A program made the position numbers and the translations under genes. From Methanoregula sp. (GTDB taxonomy: Archaea > Halobacteriota > Methanomicrobia > Methanomicrobiales > Methanospirillaceae): 64,000 bases of DNA. Positions within the stretch are counted from its first letter, which is position 1, and each line of letters starts with the position of its first letter. The stretch is taken from the NCBI RefSeq assembly GCF_023227875.1, contig NZ_JALOCH010000002.1, forward strand, positions 62,001 to 126,000, given 5' to 3'. Positions 54,225-63,255 of the stretch are shown piece after piece. The notes under the pieces were generated by a model. That model ran no database searches and was not told the origin of the DNA. It was given only the letters and a program-made list of their open reading frames with translations.

Positions 54225-55187
54225 TTAGAGGGGCCTGAAGCCGTAGTTCTTGAGGATCTGCTGGCCGTTTTCAGAGAGCATGAAGTTTTCGAAATCGGCC
54301 GCCGCACCTTTGCTCGTGGATTCTTTGAGGATTCCGATCGAGTAGGTCTGGAGATAATTGAGGCTCTTCGCGATGGAGACAGACTGATATTTGTCGCCCC
54401 CTGCAGTGTACGTGGATTCGTACACGAACCCTGCATCCACCTCACCGAGCTGGACCTTGCCTGCAACAGCGGGTTCGGCTGTTTCGTACGTAACCACGTT
54501 GTCATATACCGCTGTGTTCCATGCCGTGCCGTATTCCGATGACTTTGCCATTTTTTCCATGACACCTGCCGTTGCAGCGCCAACCGGGACGCTCTTGTCA
54601 GCCATCGCGATCTTCACGCCGGGTTTTGCCAGATCAGCGAGCGACTTGATATTGGCGGGATTGTCTGCGGGCAGGATCACGATCACGTAGTTGGACGTGA
54701 GCGGCTTGACCGTGCCGGTCACAAAATACCCGCCATCCGTAAGCTCGGTGGTGTACTTGTTGCTGGCCGAGATGAAGACATCAGCGTAGGCTCCTTGCTG
54801 GATCTGCGTCTTTATTGCCTGGGTCCCGGCGAGGTTGAAGACCACCTTGTGCCCGGGATACATCTCCTCAAAACCTTCTGCCAGTTTCGGGGATACACCG
54901 GAGAGCGAGGCCGCCGTGTATGCCACGACATTACCCTCGGAATATGTATACACCGGTTTGGGCGTACTGGTGGGGACTGCTCCGGCAGATGTTGCCGCGG
55001 GAGCCACGGTGGTTGCTACGACAACGGATGCCGGAGCCGCGGGGGCGACCGGTGCTGCCGTTGCGGCCGCAGTGGCAGTGGACTGGGGTGTGCTGGATGT
55101 GCAGCCGGCAAATAGTGCCGAGACAAGGAGCAGCCCGCAGACGATACTGACAAGGATTAACGTGTGTACTTTTGATCTCTGTTGCAT
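54225..55187 (-). CDS. modA: Molybdate ABC transporter, substrate-binding lipoprotein
   Basis: Starting at MQQRSKVHTLILVSIVCG (55187; an ATG three codons upstream overlaps the AAAGGA site). The signal ends in a lipobox LFAGCTSS, followed by an Ala/Thr/Val-rich linker. The solute-binding domain shows ModA features: YTAASLSGVSPKLAEGFEEMYPGHKVVFNLAGTQAI, ADVFISASNKYTTEL and EVDAGFVYEST. It captures molybdate or tungstate outside the membrane. First gene of the modABC operon, with an AT-rich promoter region upstream. Confidence 0.92.
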   Translation of the reverse strand: MQQRSKVHTLILVSIVCGLLLVSALFAGCTSSTPQSTATAAATAAPVAPAAPASVVVATTVAPAATSAGAVPTSTPKPVYTYSEGNVVAYTAASLSGVSPKLAEGFEEMYPGHKVVFNLAGTQAIKTQIQQGAYADVFISASNKYTTELTDGGYFVTGTVKPLTSNYVIVILPADNPANIKSLADLAKPGVKIAMADKSVPVGAATAGVMEKMAKSSEYGTAWNTAVYDNVVTYETAEPAVAGKVQLGEVDAGFVYESTYTAGGDKYQSVSIAKSLNYLQTYSIGILKESTSKGAAADFENFMLSENGQQILKNYGFRPL

Positions 55188-55469
55188 GGTAATCATTCCT
55201 TTGCAGAGAGATGTGGGTAGGCAACACGTAAAACTATTTTCTTTTATTTTTCAAATAAGTAAATTATTATTATTAAATTATTTACATTCATTCGTGGAAA
55301 TTCCGGGCTTTTTTAAGGAGCGAACCGGTAACGAATGCCCGGAATGAAAAAGATCCATCTGATGAACCTTAATGTCAGGATGATTATTCTGGCCCGGTTT
55401 AGTATACTATTTTAATTTAACATTTTTGATAAGTTAAATAAAAAAACTTATAAACCTGCAATCCCTATG

Positions 55470-55700
55470 ACTATTGTGTCCCTTTGGAAACACGCACCAA
55501 CCGGACGCATGCACACACAACAGGAACGCAACACAATACACATCTCTGGATCATGAGCCTGGATGTCGTGGTTACACACGACGCATCCGTGGTCTTACCA
55601 CACACAGACCAATCGTTACGGAACCTCCATGACTCATCGTATCCGCTTTTCATGATCAGGACTGATCCCCGGTTGAGAAGGCAACCGGGGAATAACACCC
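55470..55700 (+). ncRNA. Candidate structured leader or non-coding RNA
   Basis: The 694-bp gap between modA and the 55882 gene begins AT-rich (to about 55450) and then turns into a stem-rich GC stretch. Hairpins: GTGTCC-CTTT-GGAAACAC (about 55477-55494), GTCGTG-GTTACA-CACGAC (about 55566-55583), GTGGT-CTT-ACCAC (about 55590-55602) and CCCCGGTTG-AGAAGG-CAACCGGGG (55667-55690). A TATA-like ACTTATAAACC lies at about 55446-55456, the right distance upstream for a start near 55478. The 80-residue frame here has poor coding character. Confidence 0.3.
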
Positions 55701-55881
55701 TTTCTGGCCGGTTAATTGTTCCATAACATTCCTGACATTTTCATGCACGGGTGCATCCTGCTCCCGGACCCGGTCTCCCGCCATCATCAGGGGAATTCCG
55801 GATGAACGTTCCACGAAAGCGGGAACGCACCTAAAAAGCATATCTGCCCGGACAGCCAAAATGAGAAGATACTGAGGTATC

Positions 55882-57645
55882 ATGAGCGCCCCGTACCTGA
55901 ACCATGGTGAATCCATCATCCTGACAACGCACCGGGTGAGCGTCGGCTCTGTCATGTACGATGCCCTGCTGACCAATGAGCGCCTCATACTCATGGACAA
56001 CCGGTATACCAGCTTCGAACCCCGGATGATCCTCTTTCCGGCAATTATTACCGTTAAAAGCGGAAAGGCCCCCACGGGAGAACCGGCAATCATCCTCACG
56101 CTCGAAAGTCCCAGCGACCTGAGCGGGTCCGAACAGGTCAACCTCATCTTCATCCAGCAGCAGGGAGAGAAGAGAAAGCACGAACGCGAGCTCTGGGTGA
56201 AAGAACTCATCGGGAAGGTCATCACCGCCCGCGAGCAGGCAGCGCAGAAAACGATCGTTCAGGTAAAGAAGAAGACCGGCATGCAGCCATCGGTCAGGCG
56301 CTGGGTTGCTCCTGAACCCATCCGCCCCCGCACATCCATTGAGACGCCCCCTCCCCCGCCACCGGAAGATGTCGTGATCTCCGAGGAGCCGGATTCGCTT
56401 GAGTTCTTCCTTGAAGAACGCTCCCGTAAAGGGCCGGAACCTAACGCAGAAGAGTGCCCCTCAGTGCCGGATGTTCCGGAAATCCCCCCGGCACCGGTTG
56501 ACACGGACAGTATCTGGGAGGAGAAGCCGGAACCCCCCGAACCGGTCATCGTTGTGGACGCAGGACCCGAAGAACCCACGTATGCCCGGGAAATAATGGA
56601 GGATGAGTCGCCAATCCTGGATTATCTGCCGGATGCAGAATCCACACCGTCACAGGAGAACATGCCTGTTGAAGTGCTTGATGAGACAATCCATGAACCA
56701 CCGGCAGGACCGGAACCGGAAACCAAAGCCCCATCATCGTTTGCCAGCACGGTACTGGCGGCAACAAAATCCCTGCAGCCTCCTGAAGATATTCCGGAAA
56801 ATCTGGATACGGATACACCAGCACTGGCGGATACCCGTGAACCTGAAGAAGTCCGACCAGCTGGACCACAGGATGATGAGATATACTCTGCTGAAACCGG
56901 GAGTGACACCGATGAGGAGGATATACCGGAACCTGATGAGATACCTGAACCTCCCGTTTACAGCGAACATGCGATAATTCCACGACCCCCGCTCCCCGGG
57001 CAGGCACGGGAATTGCCCGGCACCTATACTCCTGACATTCCCGTGACCGGCATCACCATCGGGGCGCACGATGACAGGACTCCAGACAGTTCATCGGGCA
57101 CACGTAAAACGGGTCACGGGCAGAGCCGCATGGTCCTCATCGCCGGGGTCCTTATCATTATCGCCCTGCTCGTGGTATTCGGGGGAATTTTCCTCATATC
57201 CCAATTCCCCCAGGACCCGGCTGGCGGTAGTCCGGTCACGGTCATTACCCCGACAGTTACACAGACACTGCCACCCGCTCCGCTGGCGGAACAACCGAAT
57301 GGTGTGCGGGTGAATGTGATCTACCCCGGCACATTTACCGGAACCGTCGGGAACCCGGGCTTCCTTCAAAAGGTCTCCGGTACTGGCAACCACACGTTCC
57401 TGGTCCTGATGACCAATAATATCGTCCAGGCAATAATCCAGAAGCAGGATAATTCCGGGGATGCCCTGACGGTCGGGATCTACGACAACAGCACGCTGCT
57501 TTTACAGAAAACCGTCACGGCACCCATGGGGGAAGTCAACCTGCTCATCGATGTGAAGACCGCAAGTCCCCCGGGCATGGTGGCCGATATCACTCCTGTC
57601 AGTGACAAGCCCCTGCTTGGAAATGGTACCCTGATCTATTATTGA
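55882..57645 (+). CDS. PH-like/TM/extracellular-domain protein with long acidic linker
   Basis: A 587-residue paralogue of the 51512 protein. N-terminal PH-like domain (GESIILTTHRVSVGSVMYDALLTNERLILMD), then about 300 residues of acidic Pro/Glu-rich, probably disordered linker (PEPIRPRTSIETPPPPPPEDV and on), a TM helix (RMVLIAGVLIIIALLVVFGGIFLI, about 410-435), a Thr/Pro linker and a C-terminal beta domain (GVRVNVIYPGTFTGTVGNPGFLQKVSGTG). GAGGT precedes the ATG. The linker is much longer than in the paralogue. Confidence 0.75.
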   Translation: MSAPYLNHGESIILTTHRVSVGSVMYDALLTNERLILMDNRYTSFEPRMILFPAIITVKSGKAPTGEPAIILTLESPSDLSGSEQVNLIFIQQQGEKRKHERELWVKELIGKVITAREQAAQKTIVQVKKKTGMQPSVRRWVAPEPIRPRTSIETPPPPPPEDVVISEEPDSLEFFLEERSRKGPEPNAEECPSVPDVPEIPPAPVDTDSIWEEKPEPPEPVIVVDAGPEEPTYAREIMEDESPILDYLPDAESTPSQENMPVEVLDETIHEPPAGPEPETKAPSSFASTVLAATKSLQPPEDIPENLDTDTPALADTREPEEVRPAGPQDDEIYSAETGSDTDEEDIPEPDEIPEPPVYSEHAIIPRPPLPGQARELPGTYTPDIPVTGITIGAHDDRTPDSSSGTRKTGHGQSRMVLIAGVLIIIALLVVFGGIFLISQFPQDPAGGSPVTVITPTVTQTLPPAPLAEQPNGVRVNVIYPGTFTGTVGNPGFLQKVSGTGNHTFLVLMTNNIVQAIIQKQDNSGDALTVGIYDNSTLLLQKTVTAPMGEVNLLIDVKTASPPGMVADITPVSDKPLLGNGTLIYY

Positions 57646-57787
57646 CGGGGAATGGAATACGGTATTGTATTTAACCGGCCATCTCCATTTTTTAGACCGG
57701 TCAACCGAATCCACATTTATACATGTAAAGGGGAGTGTCGTGTCACAACCCCATCATTAATAACCCGAATCTTCTCAGTACTGATAG

Positions 57788-58678
57788 ATGCAGCAAGAGT
57801 ATGGCATTCACATGAAAGGCGGTGTCATCACCGAGCGGAATCCCGATTTTTCAACGGTCCGTATCCGTGCACCGGCAGGCGTTCTCACGATAGAACAGTT
57901 ACGGGGCATCGCGGATATCGCAAAGAAGTACGGGACCGGTGTCGTCCACTGCACCACGCGACAGACGATCGAGATCCCCCATGTCAATCCCAAGACTCTC
58001 AAAAGAGTTGCACAGCGTCTCGAGAAGAACGGGACACCGATCGGGTCCGAGAAGGATGAGATCGTCAACATCACCTCCTGTCCCGGGACCGAGCGGTGCA
58101 AATTCGCCAATATCGATACCATCAGCCTTGCAAAAAAGATCGATGAAAAACTGTTCGGGAAGACAATGCCGGTCAAGATGCGTATCGGACTCTCGGGATG
58201 CCCGAATGCCTGCGTGAGCCCCATGCTCAACGAGATCGGTGTTATCGGGAGGATCCGCCCGATCCGTACTGAGGGTCTCTGTACCGGCTGCGGCATGTGC
58301 GTCTTCTACTGCAAGGAGAAGGCCATCAGGGTCAGGAACGGGATCTCGGAACTGGACGAAGAGAAGTGCGTCCAGTGCGGTATGTGCGTCAAGTCGTGCT
58401 CGTTCAACCTGCTCAAGGAAGCACACACCCACTACCTCATCACGGTTGGAGGGAGGCGGGGACGGCACCCGAAGATCGGCCGGGAACTTCTTACGGTAAA
58501 GACCGGGGAAGATGTCCTCATTGTGATCGACAAGATCATCGACTGGGTATATCGCCGGGCATGGAGCGGGAGGTTGCTATCAGAGCAACTGGATGAACTC
58601 AATTTCGAAAAGCTCCGGGAGGATATCCTGAAGCAGGTGCCGGAAGCGAGTGCGGCAGCGTGGCCTGTAAAGAAGTGA
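57788..58678 (+). CDS. Siroheme sulfite/nitrite reductase-like protein with 2[4Fe-4S] ferredoxin insert
   Basis: A 296-residue protein; a start at MKGGVITERNPDFS (57812) is also possible. The ferredoxin-like NiR/SiR half-domain (VRIRAPAGVLTIEQLRGIA) is followed by the siroheme-[4Fe-4S] ligands C-x5-C (SCPGTERC) and C-x3-C (GCPNAC). Two CxxCxxCxxxC clusters (CTGCGMCVFYC, CVQCGMCVKSC) lie near residues 162-200. This is the small Dsr-like protein group of methanogens, lacking the F420 domain of Fsr. Its substrate is not established. Confidence 0.88.
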   Translation: MQQEYGIHMKGGVITERNPDFSTVRIRAPAGVLTIEQLRGIADIAKKYGTGVVHCTTRQTIEIPHVNPKTLKRVAQRLEKNGTPIGSEKDEIVNITSCPGTERCKFANIDTISLAKKIDEKLFGKTMPVKMRIGLSGCPNACVSPMLNEIGVIGRIRPIRTEGLCTGCGMCVFYCKEKAIRVRNGISELDEEKCVQCGMCVKSCSFNLLKEAHTHYLITVGGRRGRHPKIGRELLTVKTGEDVLIVIDKIIDWVYRRAWSGRLLSEQLDELNFEKLREDILKQVPEASAAAWPVKK

Positions 58679-58726
58679 TGGGGCGGTAACCTCTCATTAA
58701 GAATATTAAGGTCATTTTTATTGTAT

Positions 58727-58760
58727 ATTCGTGAAATTCTGTGCAAACGGGTTCACGAAT
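58727..58760. terminator. Inverted repeat between convergent genes
   Basis: ATTCGTGAA (58727-58735) and TTCACGAAT (58752-58760) form a perfect 9-bp stem with a 16-base loop. It sits between the 3' ends of the sulfite-reductase-like gene and the tungstate ATPase gene, next to a TTTTTATT stretch, so a bidirectional terminator is likely. Confidence 0.45.
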
Positions 58761-58778
58761 TTTATCAGTCATGGTGCA

Positions 58779-59876
58779 TTATCCAGGTGCACCGTGGGCA
58801 TCCGGCAACACATGGATGGCCGTGGCTTTTATACCGGTTGATACAACCGTCCCGACACCGATGCTGAGGTCCTGGCAGGACATCCGCGTGATGAGGGCGG
58901 TCACCGGAAACCCGCAGTCAACCGTGAGCCTGATAAACGGCCCGTTTGGCATTATCTTCGTAACCTTCCCGACGAACTGGTTCCGCACGCTGGTCCGCTG
59001 TACACTGTCATCGGTCAGGGTGACGGTCACCTCTTCCGGCCGTATGTAAAGGGCAACGCGTTGTCCCGGCGGACACGGGGTGATGGCCTCGAACCTGACC
59101 TCCCCGACATCAATACAGGCATGGCCGTTCTCGTTGTTCCTGACAATCCCTTTCAGGATAGTGTCGATGCCAACGAACCGTGCGATCTCCCTTCCTTTCG
59201 GCTGGTAGAAGATATCGTTGATCGAACCAACCTGGGCAAGCCGGCCTCCCATTATCACGCCGATATGATCTGCGAGGCGCTGTCCCTGGAGCATGTCGTG
59301 GGTGGACATGATGATGGTGGTGCCGAATTTTTTATTGATCCGGATGATCAGATCCTCGATCATATTTGACGAGACCGGGTCGAGATTCGCGGTTGGTTCA
59401 TCAAGGAGAAGAACTTCCGGGTGCGTCACCATGGCACGGGCAAGTGCAACGCGGTGCATCTCCCCCCCGGAGAGGGTGGGTGCACGACGGTCGGCAAAAT
59501 GTGGCAGGCCCACCAGATCGAGGGCTGCGGGGACCCTCTCGCGGATCTCCTCCTGCGATACGCCCCGGAACTTCAGCCCGAATGCAACGTTCTCTGCTAC
59601 CGTGGTGTTCAGCACGGCCGGCTTCTGGAAGACCATCCCAATGCGCCGCCGGATTGTGAGGCGCTCCAGTTCTGTGCCAGCAGTGTCCTGCCCGTCAAAA
59701 ACGATCCTGCCCGCGGTCGGCCGTTCAAGAAGATCGATGAGCCGGATCAGGGTAGTTTTTCCGCTGCCACTGGGCCCGATGAACGTGAATATCTCACCGG
59801 CCCGTATCGTGAGATCGATCTCCCTGAGAGTCTCAACACCATTGAATTTTTTGGTGAGGTGTTCGATCCGGATCAT
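58779..59876 (-). CDS. tupC: Tungstate-type ABC transporter, ATP-binding subunit
   Basis: A 365-residue ABC ATPase: Walker A FIGPSGSGKTT, signature TLSGGEMHRVALARAM, Walker B VLLLDEPTANLDP, H-loop MSTHDMLQ. The C-terminal extension from about residue 235 has two TOBE-like beta segments (GIVRNNENGHACIDVGEVRFEAI, RVALYIRPEEVTVTL) that may bind oxyanion for feedback control. The start overlaps tupB by 4 bp. Confidence 0.87.
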   Translation of the reverse strand: MIRIEHLTKKFNGVETLREIDLTIRAGEIFTFIGPSGSGKTTLIRLIDLLERPTAGRIVFDGQDTAGTELERLTIRRRIGMVFQKPAVLNTTVAENVAFGLKFRGVSQEEIRERVPAALDLVGLPHFADRRAPTLSGGEMHRVALARAMVTHPEVLLLDEPTANLDPVSSNMIEDLIIRINKKFGTTIIMSTHDMLQGQRLADHIGVIMGGRLAQVGSINDIFYQPKGREIARFVGIDTILKGIVRNNENGHACIDVGEVRFEAITPCPPGQRVALYIRPEEVTVTLTDDSVQRTSVRNQFVGKVTKIMPNGPFIRLTVDCGFPVTALITRMSCQDLSIGVGTVVSTGIKATAIHVLPDAHGAPG

Positions 59877-60601
59877 CCGCGGGGACCCCCTGCGATATGC
59901 CGGGAATCATCGGAAAAACCGGATGTTATGAGGTTCAGGATCACGACAACGATCAGGGCAACGGCGAGCAGGATGATCCCCAGCGCGATGGAAATACCAA
60001 AATTTCCCATTCCTGTTTCAAGGGTTATTGCCGTTGTGAGAACCCGGGTCTGGTCGCGGATGTTACCCCCGATCATCATCGCCACACCCACTTCGGCGAT
60101 TGCACGCCCGAACCCGAGGACCACGGCACTCAGGATCGCGTACCGGGCCTCTTTCACGATCTCGAGGACTTTCTGGGACGTGGTGGCCCCAAGAGCAACG
60201 AGCGTATCGCTGATGCCCCGGTCAATCCCGCTGAGTGCCGATATGATGAGCCCCATCATGATGGGAACTATCAGGACCGTCTGTCCGAGGATCATACCTG
60301 CAGGGGACCACAGGAGACCAAAAAATCCCAGCGGACCACTTCTGGAGATCAGGAGATAAATGACGAGACCGACCACCACGGTCGGAACGGAATAGAGAGT
60401 CTGGATCAGGATAATAAGTGCCCGTTTCCCCCGGAATTCATGAAAATGAATGAGGCTCCCAACAGGGATGGCGATGAGGGCGGCAATGATCGTTGCGGAG
60501 AGGGAGATGTACAGGGAAAGGGCTGCGATCTGCATGACGTCAGGATTGAGCGTGATGATCAGGTTAATCGCCTGAATGACCCCCTCTGCAATATCGTCCA
60601 A
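59873..60601 (-). CDS. tupB: Tungstate-type ABC transporter, permease subunit
   Basis: A 242-residue permease with five to six TM segments. SLYISLSATIIAALIAIPVGSLIHF opens the TM core and the EAA loop is ALGATTSQKVLEIVKEARYAILSAVVLGFGRAIAEVG. This sequence type is TupB, the tungstate permease. It is divergent from the MOT1-type gene, which separates it from tupA. Confidence 0.88.
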   Translation of the reverse strand: MDDIAEGVIQAINLIITLNPDVMQIAALSLYISLSATIIAALIAIPVGSLIHFHEFRGKRALIILIQTLYSVPTVVVGLVIYLLISRSGPLGFFGLLWSPAGMILGQTVLIVPIMMGLIISALSGIDRGISDTLVALGATTSQKVLEIVKEARYAILSAVVLGFGRAIAEVGVAMMIGGNIRDQTRVLTTAITLETGMGNFGISIALGIILLAVALIVVVILNLITSGFSDDSRHIAGGPRG

Positions 60602-60778
60602 CCCAGTTCACTCCCGTAACATATGGATCCGGTTCCGCTCCGGTCTCCTTCTGAAAAGGTTAATTCCTATGATCACCTTTACTTTCTTTTAATTATTATT
60701 ACCGAAAACGGTTCGCGTACTCCTGATTGCAGGAAATCACCTGGATGGACCCGAACCCGGAAAAAACCTGACGACACC

Positions 60779-61912
60779 ATGAATCCGGAACCCCCTCTCC
60801 CGCTCTCGTTCTCCCTGTCGGAGCTTGCGGGATCGCTTGGGGATTTCGGGACGATCATCCCGCTCATCCTTGCCGTTGCGCTTGTCTCGGACGTCGACCC
60901 CCGGTACATTCTCTTCTTCTTTGGGCTCTGGTTCATCCTCACCGGTCTCTATTACCGTCTGCCGATCCCCCTTGAACCGATGAAAGCGATCGCGGTGGTC
61001 GTGATCGCAGCAAGTGCTGCCGGGGGGATCTCGGCCGGTGAGATCGCAGCAGCAGGCCTCATTCTCGGTGTGATATTCCTCGTGCTCGGGTACGGGCGTT
61101 TTTTCTCCATCATCGAGCGGTGGGTACCCGGGAGTGTGGTGAGGGGTATCCAGCTGGGTCTTGCCCTCCTCCTCTTCCGGTCATCGGCAGGATTCATCAC
61201 CACAGACCCGCTCTTCTTCGGAGTTGGCATTGCAATCATCATCGCGTTCATGGTGCTGGTAAAATACCGTTCGATCCCCGACCTCTCATCAATCTGCGTG
61301 ATCGGTGCGGGATTCATCGGCGGGATCCTGATCTCGGGCATTCCCCCGGTCAGCCTGATCCCCGCCCCACAGCTGGTGATACCGGCATACTCCGATATTC
61401 TCCCCGCCACAACAACGCTCGTTCTCCCCCAACTGGTCCTCACGATCGCCAATGCGATCCTTGCAACGTCGCTCCTGACCAAAGACCTGTTCGGAAAAGA
61501 TGTGCCCCCCAGGAAATTCTCGACAACCATCGGCCTTATGAACCTGACCTCGGTCCCGTTCGGGGGGTTCCCGATGTGCCATGGTGCCGGGGGACTTGCC
61601 GGGCAGTACCGGTACGGCGCCCGGACCGGCGGGGCAAATATCTATGCCGGCCTCATCTTTCTCATCCTCGCCCTCTTCTTCACGTCTCCGCAGGTCCTCT
61701 CCATTATCGCGGTCGGGGTACTTGGCGCCCTGCTCGTCTTTGTCGGGATCGAGATGGGCCGTCACAGCCTTAAGACGGACTCCCTGATCGTGACGGTGGT
61801 CATTGGCATCCTTGCCCTGATCAGTTCCATGACCCTTGCGTTTATTACCGGTATGGTCATCGCGTTTGTTGCCGGCTGGATAAAGAAGAGACCGGTGCCT
61901 GGAACCGATTGA
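60779..61912 (+). CDS. MOT1-type putative sulfate/molybdate transporter
   Basis: Starting at MNPEPPLPLSFSLSELAGSLGDFG (60779) gives 377 residues; the frame is open upstream. About ten TM segments. The family marks are ELAGSLGDFGTIIPLILA, the second half motif FGGFPMCHGAGGLAGQYRYGARTGGA, and PIPLEPMKAIA. In eukaryotes MOT1 is a high-affinity molybdate carrier; bacterial and archaeal members are annotated as sulfate/molybdate transporters. It lies on the opposite strand between tupB and tupA. Confidence 0.88.
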   Translation: MNPEPPLPLSFSLSELAGSLGDFGTIIPLILAVALVSDVDPRYILFFFGLWFILTGLYYRLPIPLEPMKAIAVVVIAASAAGGISAGEIAAAGLILGVIFLVLGYGRFFSIIERWVPGSVVRGIQLGLALLLFRSSAGFITTDPLFFGVGIAIIIAFMVLVKYRSIPDLSSICVIGAGFIGGILISGIPPVSLIPAPQLVIPAYSDILPATTTLVLPQLVLTIANAILATSLLTKDLFGKDVPPRKFSTTIGLMNLTSVPFGGFPMCHGAGGLAGQYRYGARTGGANIYAGLIFLILALFFTSPQVLSIIAVGVLGALLVFVGIEMGRHSLKTDSLIVTVVIGILALISSMTLAFITGMVIAFVAGWIKKRPVPGTD

Positions 61913-61945
61913 TACCTCTGGCTCTGTTGTGAGTTTGGAGAGGGT

Positions 61946-62101
61946 CCTGAACCTCGAGGATGATATTCTGTCGGAACTCGAAGAGTGCTGATGCACTCTT
62001 CTCGCGGTTCAGGTCAGATGACCATCACCGACTCGAAGAACTCTGGAGACTTCTGTCGAAGACCTGATGGTCTTCTCCTCCTCGTGGTTCTTACGAACCA
62101 C
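61946..62101. repeat. Hairpin array between convergent MOT1-type and tupA genes
   Basis: CCTGAACC (61946-61953) pairs with GGTTCAGG (62006-62013), enclosing GAAGAGTGC-TGAT-GCACTCTTC (61980-62001). Then come GAAGACC-TGAT-GGTCTTC (62058-62075) and GTGGTTC-TTAC-GAACCAC (62084-62101). The GAAGA stem and TGAT loop match the 51.2-kb array, though the sequences are not copies. It may terminate both genes, but is more elaborate than needed. Confidence 0.7.
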
Positions 62102-62128
62102 TCGGATTCGGAAAAAGGGGGGGAAAAA

Positions 62129-63160
62129 TTATGCGGTTGTTGCCGCTGCTGCCGGGGCAACAGTTGCCGCCGGTGCAATCTCGGTTGCCGGCGTACTGTA
62201 GTCGCCTACCCAACCTTCAGTTGCAGTCGGGACCTCGACACTCATGGGAGTGAAGAGGGCCTTGCCGTACTTGTCGACACCAAAGGAGGCGATATCGGCC
62301 TGGGTCGTCGGATCGAGGAGGAAGTTGATGAAATTGTTGGCCATCTGGATCTTGTCGGCCGGCTGCTTGTCGTTGTATACAGCCATCACGCTGTAGATGT
62401 TGAGCAGGCTTGCACCTTTGCTGACAAGGGGTACCAGGTTGAGATCCTTCTTGTAGGCAAGGTAGGTCCCTTCATCGGTCAGGACGTATGCACCCTTCTC
62501 GCTTGCCATCTGGAGCGTCTCTCCCATTCCTTTACCGGCTTCTACGTACCAGTCCCCGGACTTCTGGACCTGGGTGGTGTAGTTGTATCCGGCCTTGGAC
62601 CAGACAGTCTTCTCAGCGGAGTGGGTCCCGGAGTTGTCGCCACGGGAAACGAAGGCAATACCTGCGGTCTTGTTGGTCCCTTTGAGGAGCAGCGTTGTCA
62701 TGGCCAGTTCAGGGGTCATATCCCTGATACCCGCCGGATCCGCTGCCGGGCCGACAATCAGGAACGAGTTGGAGGCGAACGAGCGCCGGTTCAGGCCAGA
62801 ACCATCTTTCATGAACGCCAGTTCCTGGCTCGGGGAGTGGACAAGCAGCACATCCGCATCGCCACGCTTCGCGAGCTCGATGGCCTTGCCGGTGCCCTGC
62901 GAGGTGATCTTCAGCTTGACATCGTACTTTTTCTCGAAAATTGGCTGGAGATAGTTAAGGAGCCCGGTATCATACAGGCTCGTGGTCGTCGCGATGACGA
63001 GTGTCTTCTCATCGGCTGCTGTTGCAGCAGGGGTTGCTGCCGCAGTAGAGTCAGCTGGGGTTGTTGACGGAGAGGTACTGGTACATCCGGCAAAGAGAGT
63101 TGTTACAAACAGGACTGCAACGATCATTGCAGTAAATCCAACATACACAGTCTTTTTCAT
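62129..63160 (-). CDS. tupA: Tungstate-type ABC transporter, substrate-binding lipoprotein
   Basis: A 343-residue protein with a lipoprotein signal (VLFVTTLFAGCTSTS) and Ala/Thr linker. The binding domain is TupA-like: LVIATTTSLYDTGLLNYLQPIFEKKY at the start, KITSQGTGKAIELAKRGDADVLLVHSPSQELAFM, and SRGDNSGTHSAEKTVWSKAG. TupA binds tungstate very tightly. It is separated from tupB/tupC by the MOT1-type gene and has its own promoter region with a direct repeat. Confidence 0.92.
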   Translation of the reverse strand: MKKTVYVGFTAMIVAVLFVTTLFAGCTSTSPSTTPADSTAAATPAATAADEKTLVIATTTSLYDTGLLNYLQPIFEKKYDVKLKITSQGTGKAIELAKRGDADVLLVHSPSQELAFMKDGSGLNRRSFASNSFLIVGPAADPAGIRDMTPELAMTTLLLKGTNKTAGIAFVSRGDNSGTHSAEKTVWSKAGYNYTTQVQKSGDWYVEAGKGMGETLQMASEKGAYVLTDEGTYLAYKKDLNLVPLVSKGASLLNIYSVMAVYNDKQPADKIQMANNFINFLLDPTTQADIASFGVDKYGKALFTPMSVEVPTATEGWVGDYSTPATEIAPAATVAPAAAATTA

Positions 63161-63233
63161 AGTATGACCGGGATAATTTTACGGCGGGAGATAATTGAAT
63201 GTTTCTTTTTGTAATAAGTTAATATATAGTAGT

Positions 63234-63255
63234 AACCAGCTGATAACCAGCTGAT
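63234..63255 (-). promoter_or_regulatory. Tandem 11-bp repeat upstream of tupA
   Basis: AACCAGCTGAT occurs twice without spacing, 74-95 bp before the tupA ATG. Each copy contains the palindrome CAGCTG, so a dimeric regulator could bind one helical turn apart. AT-rich DNA (AATATATAG) lies between it and the gene as a likely TATA region. Confidence 0.4.

Noticed and set aside
55484..55726. 80-residue frame upstream of the 55882 gene
   Set aside because: His/Thr/Arg-rich low-quality translation without a ribosome site, overlying stable hairpins.
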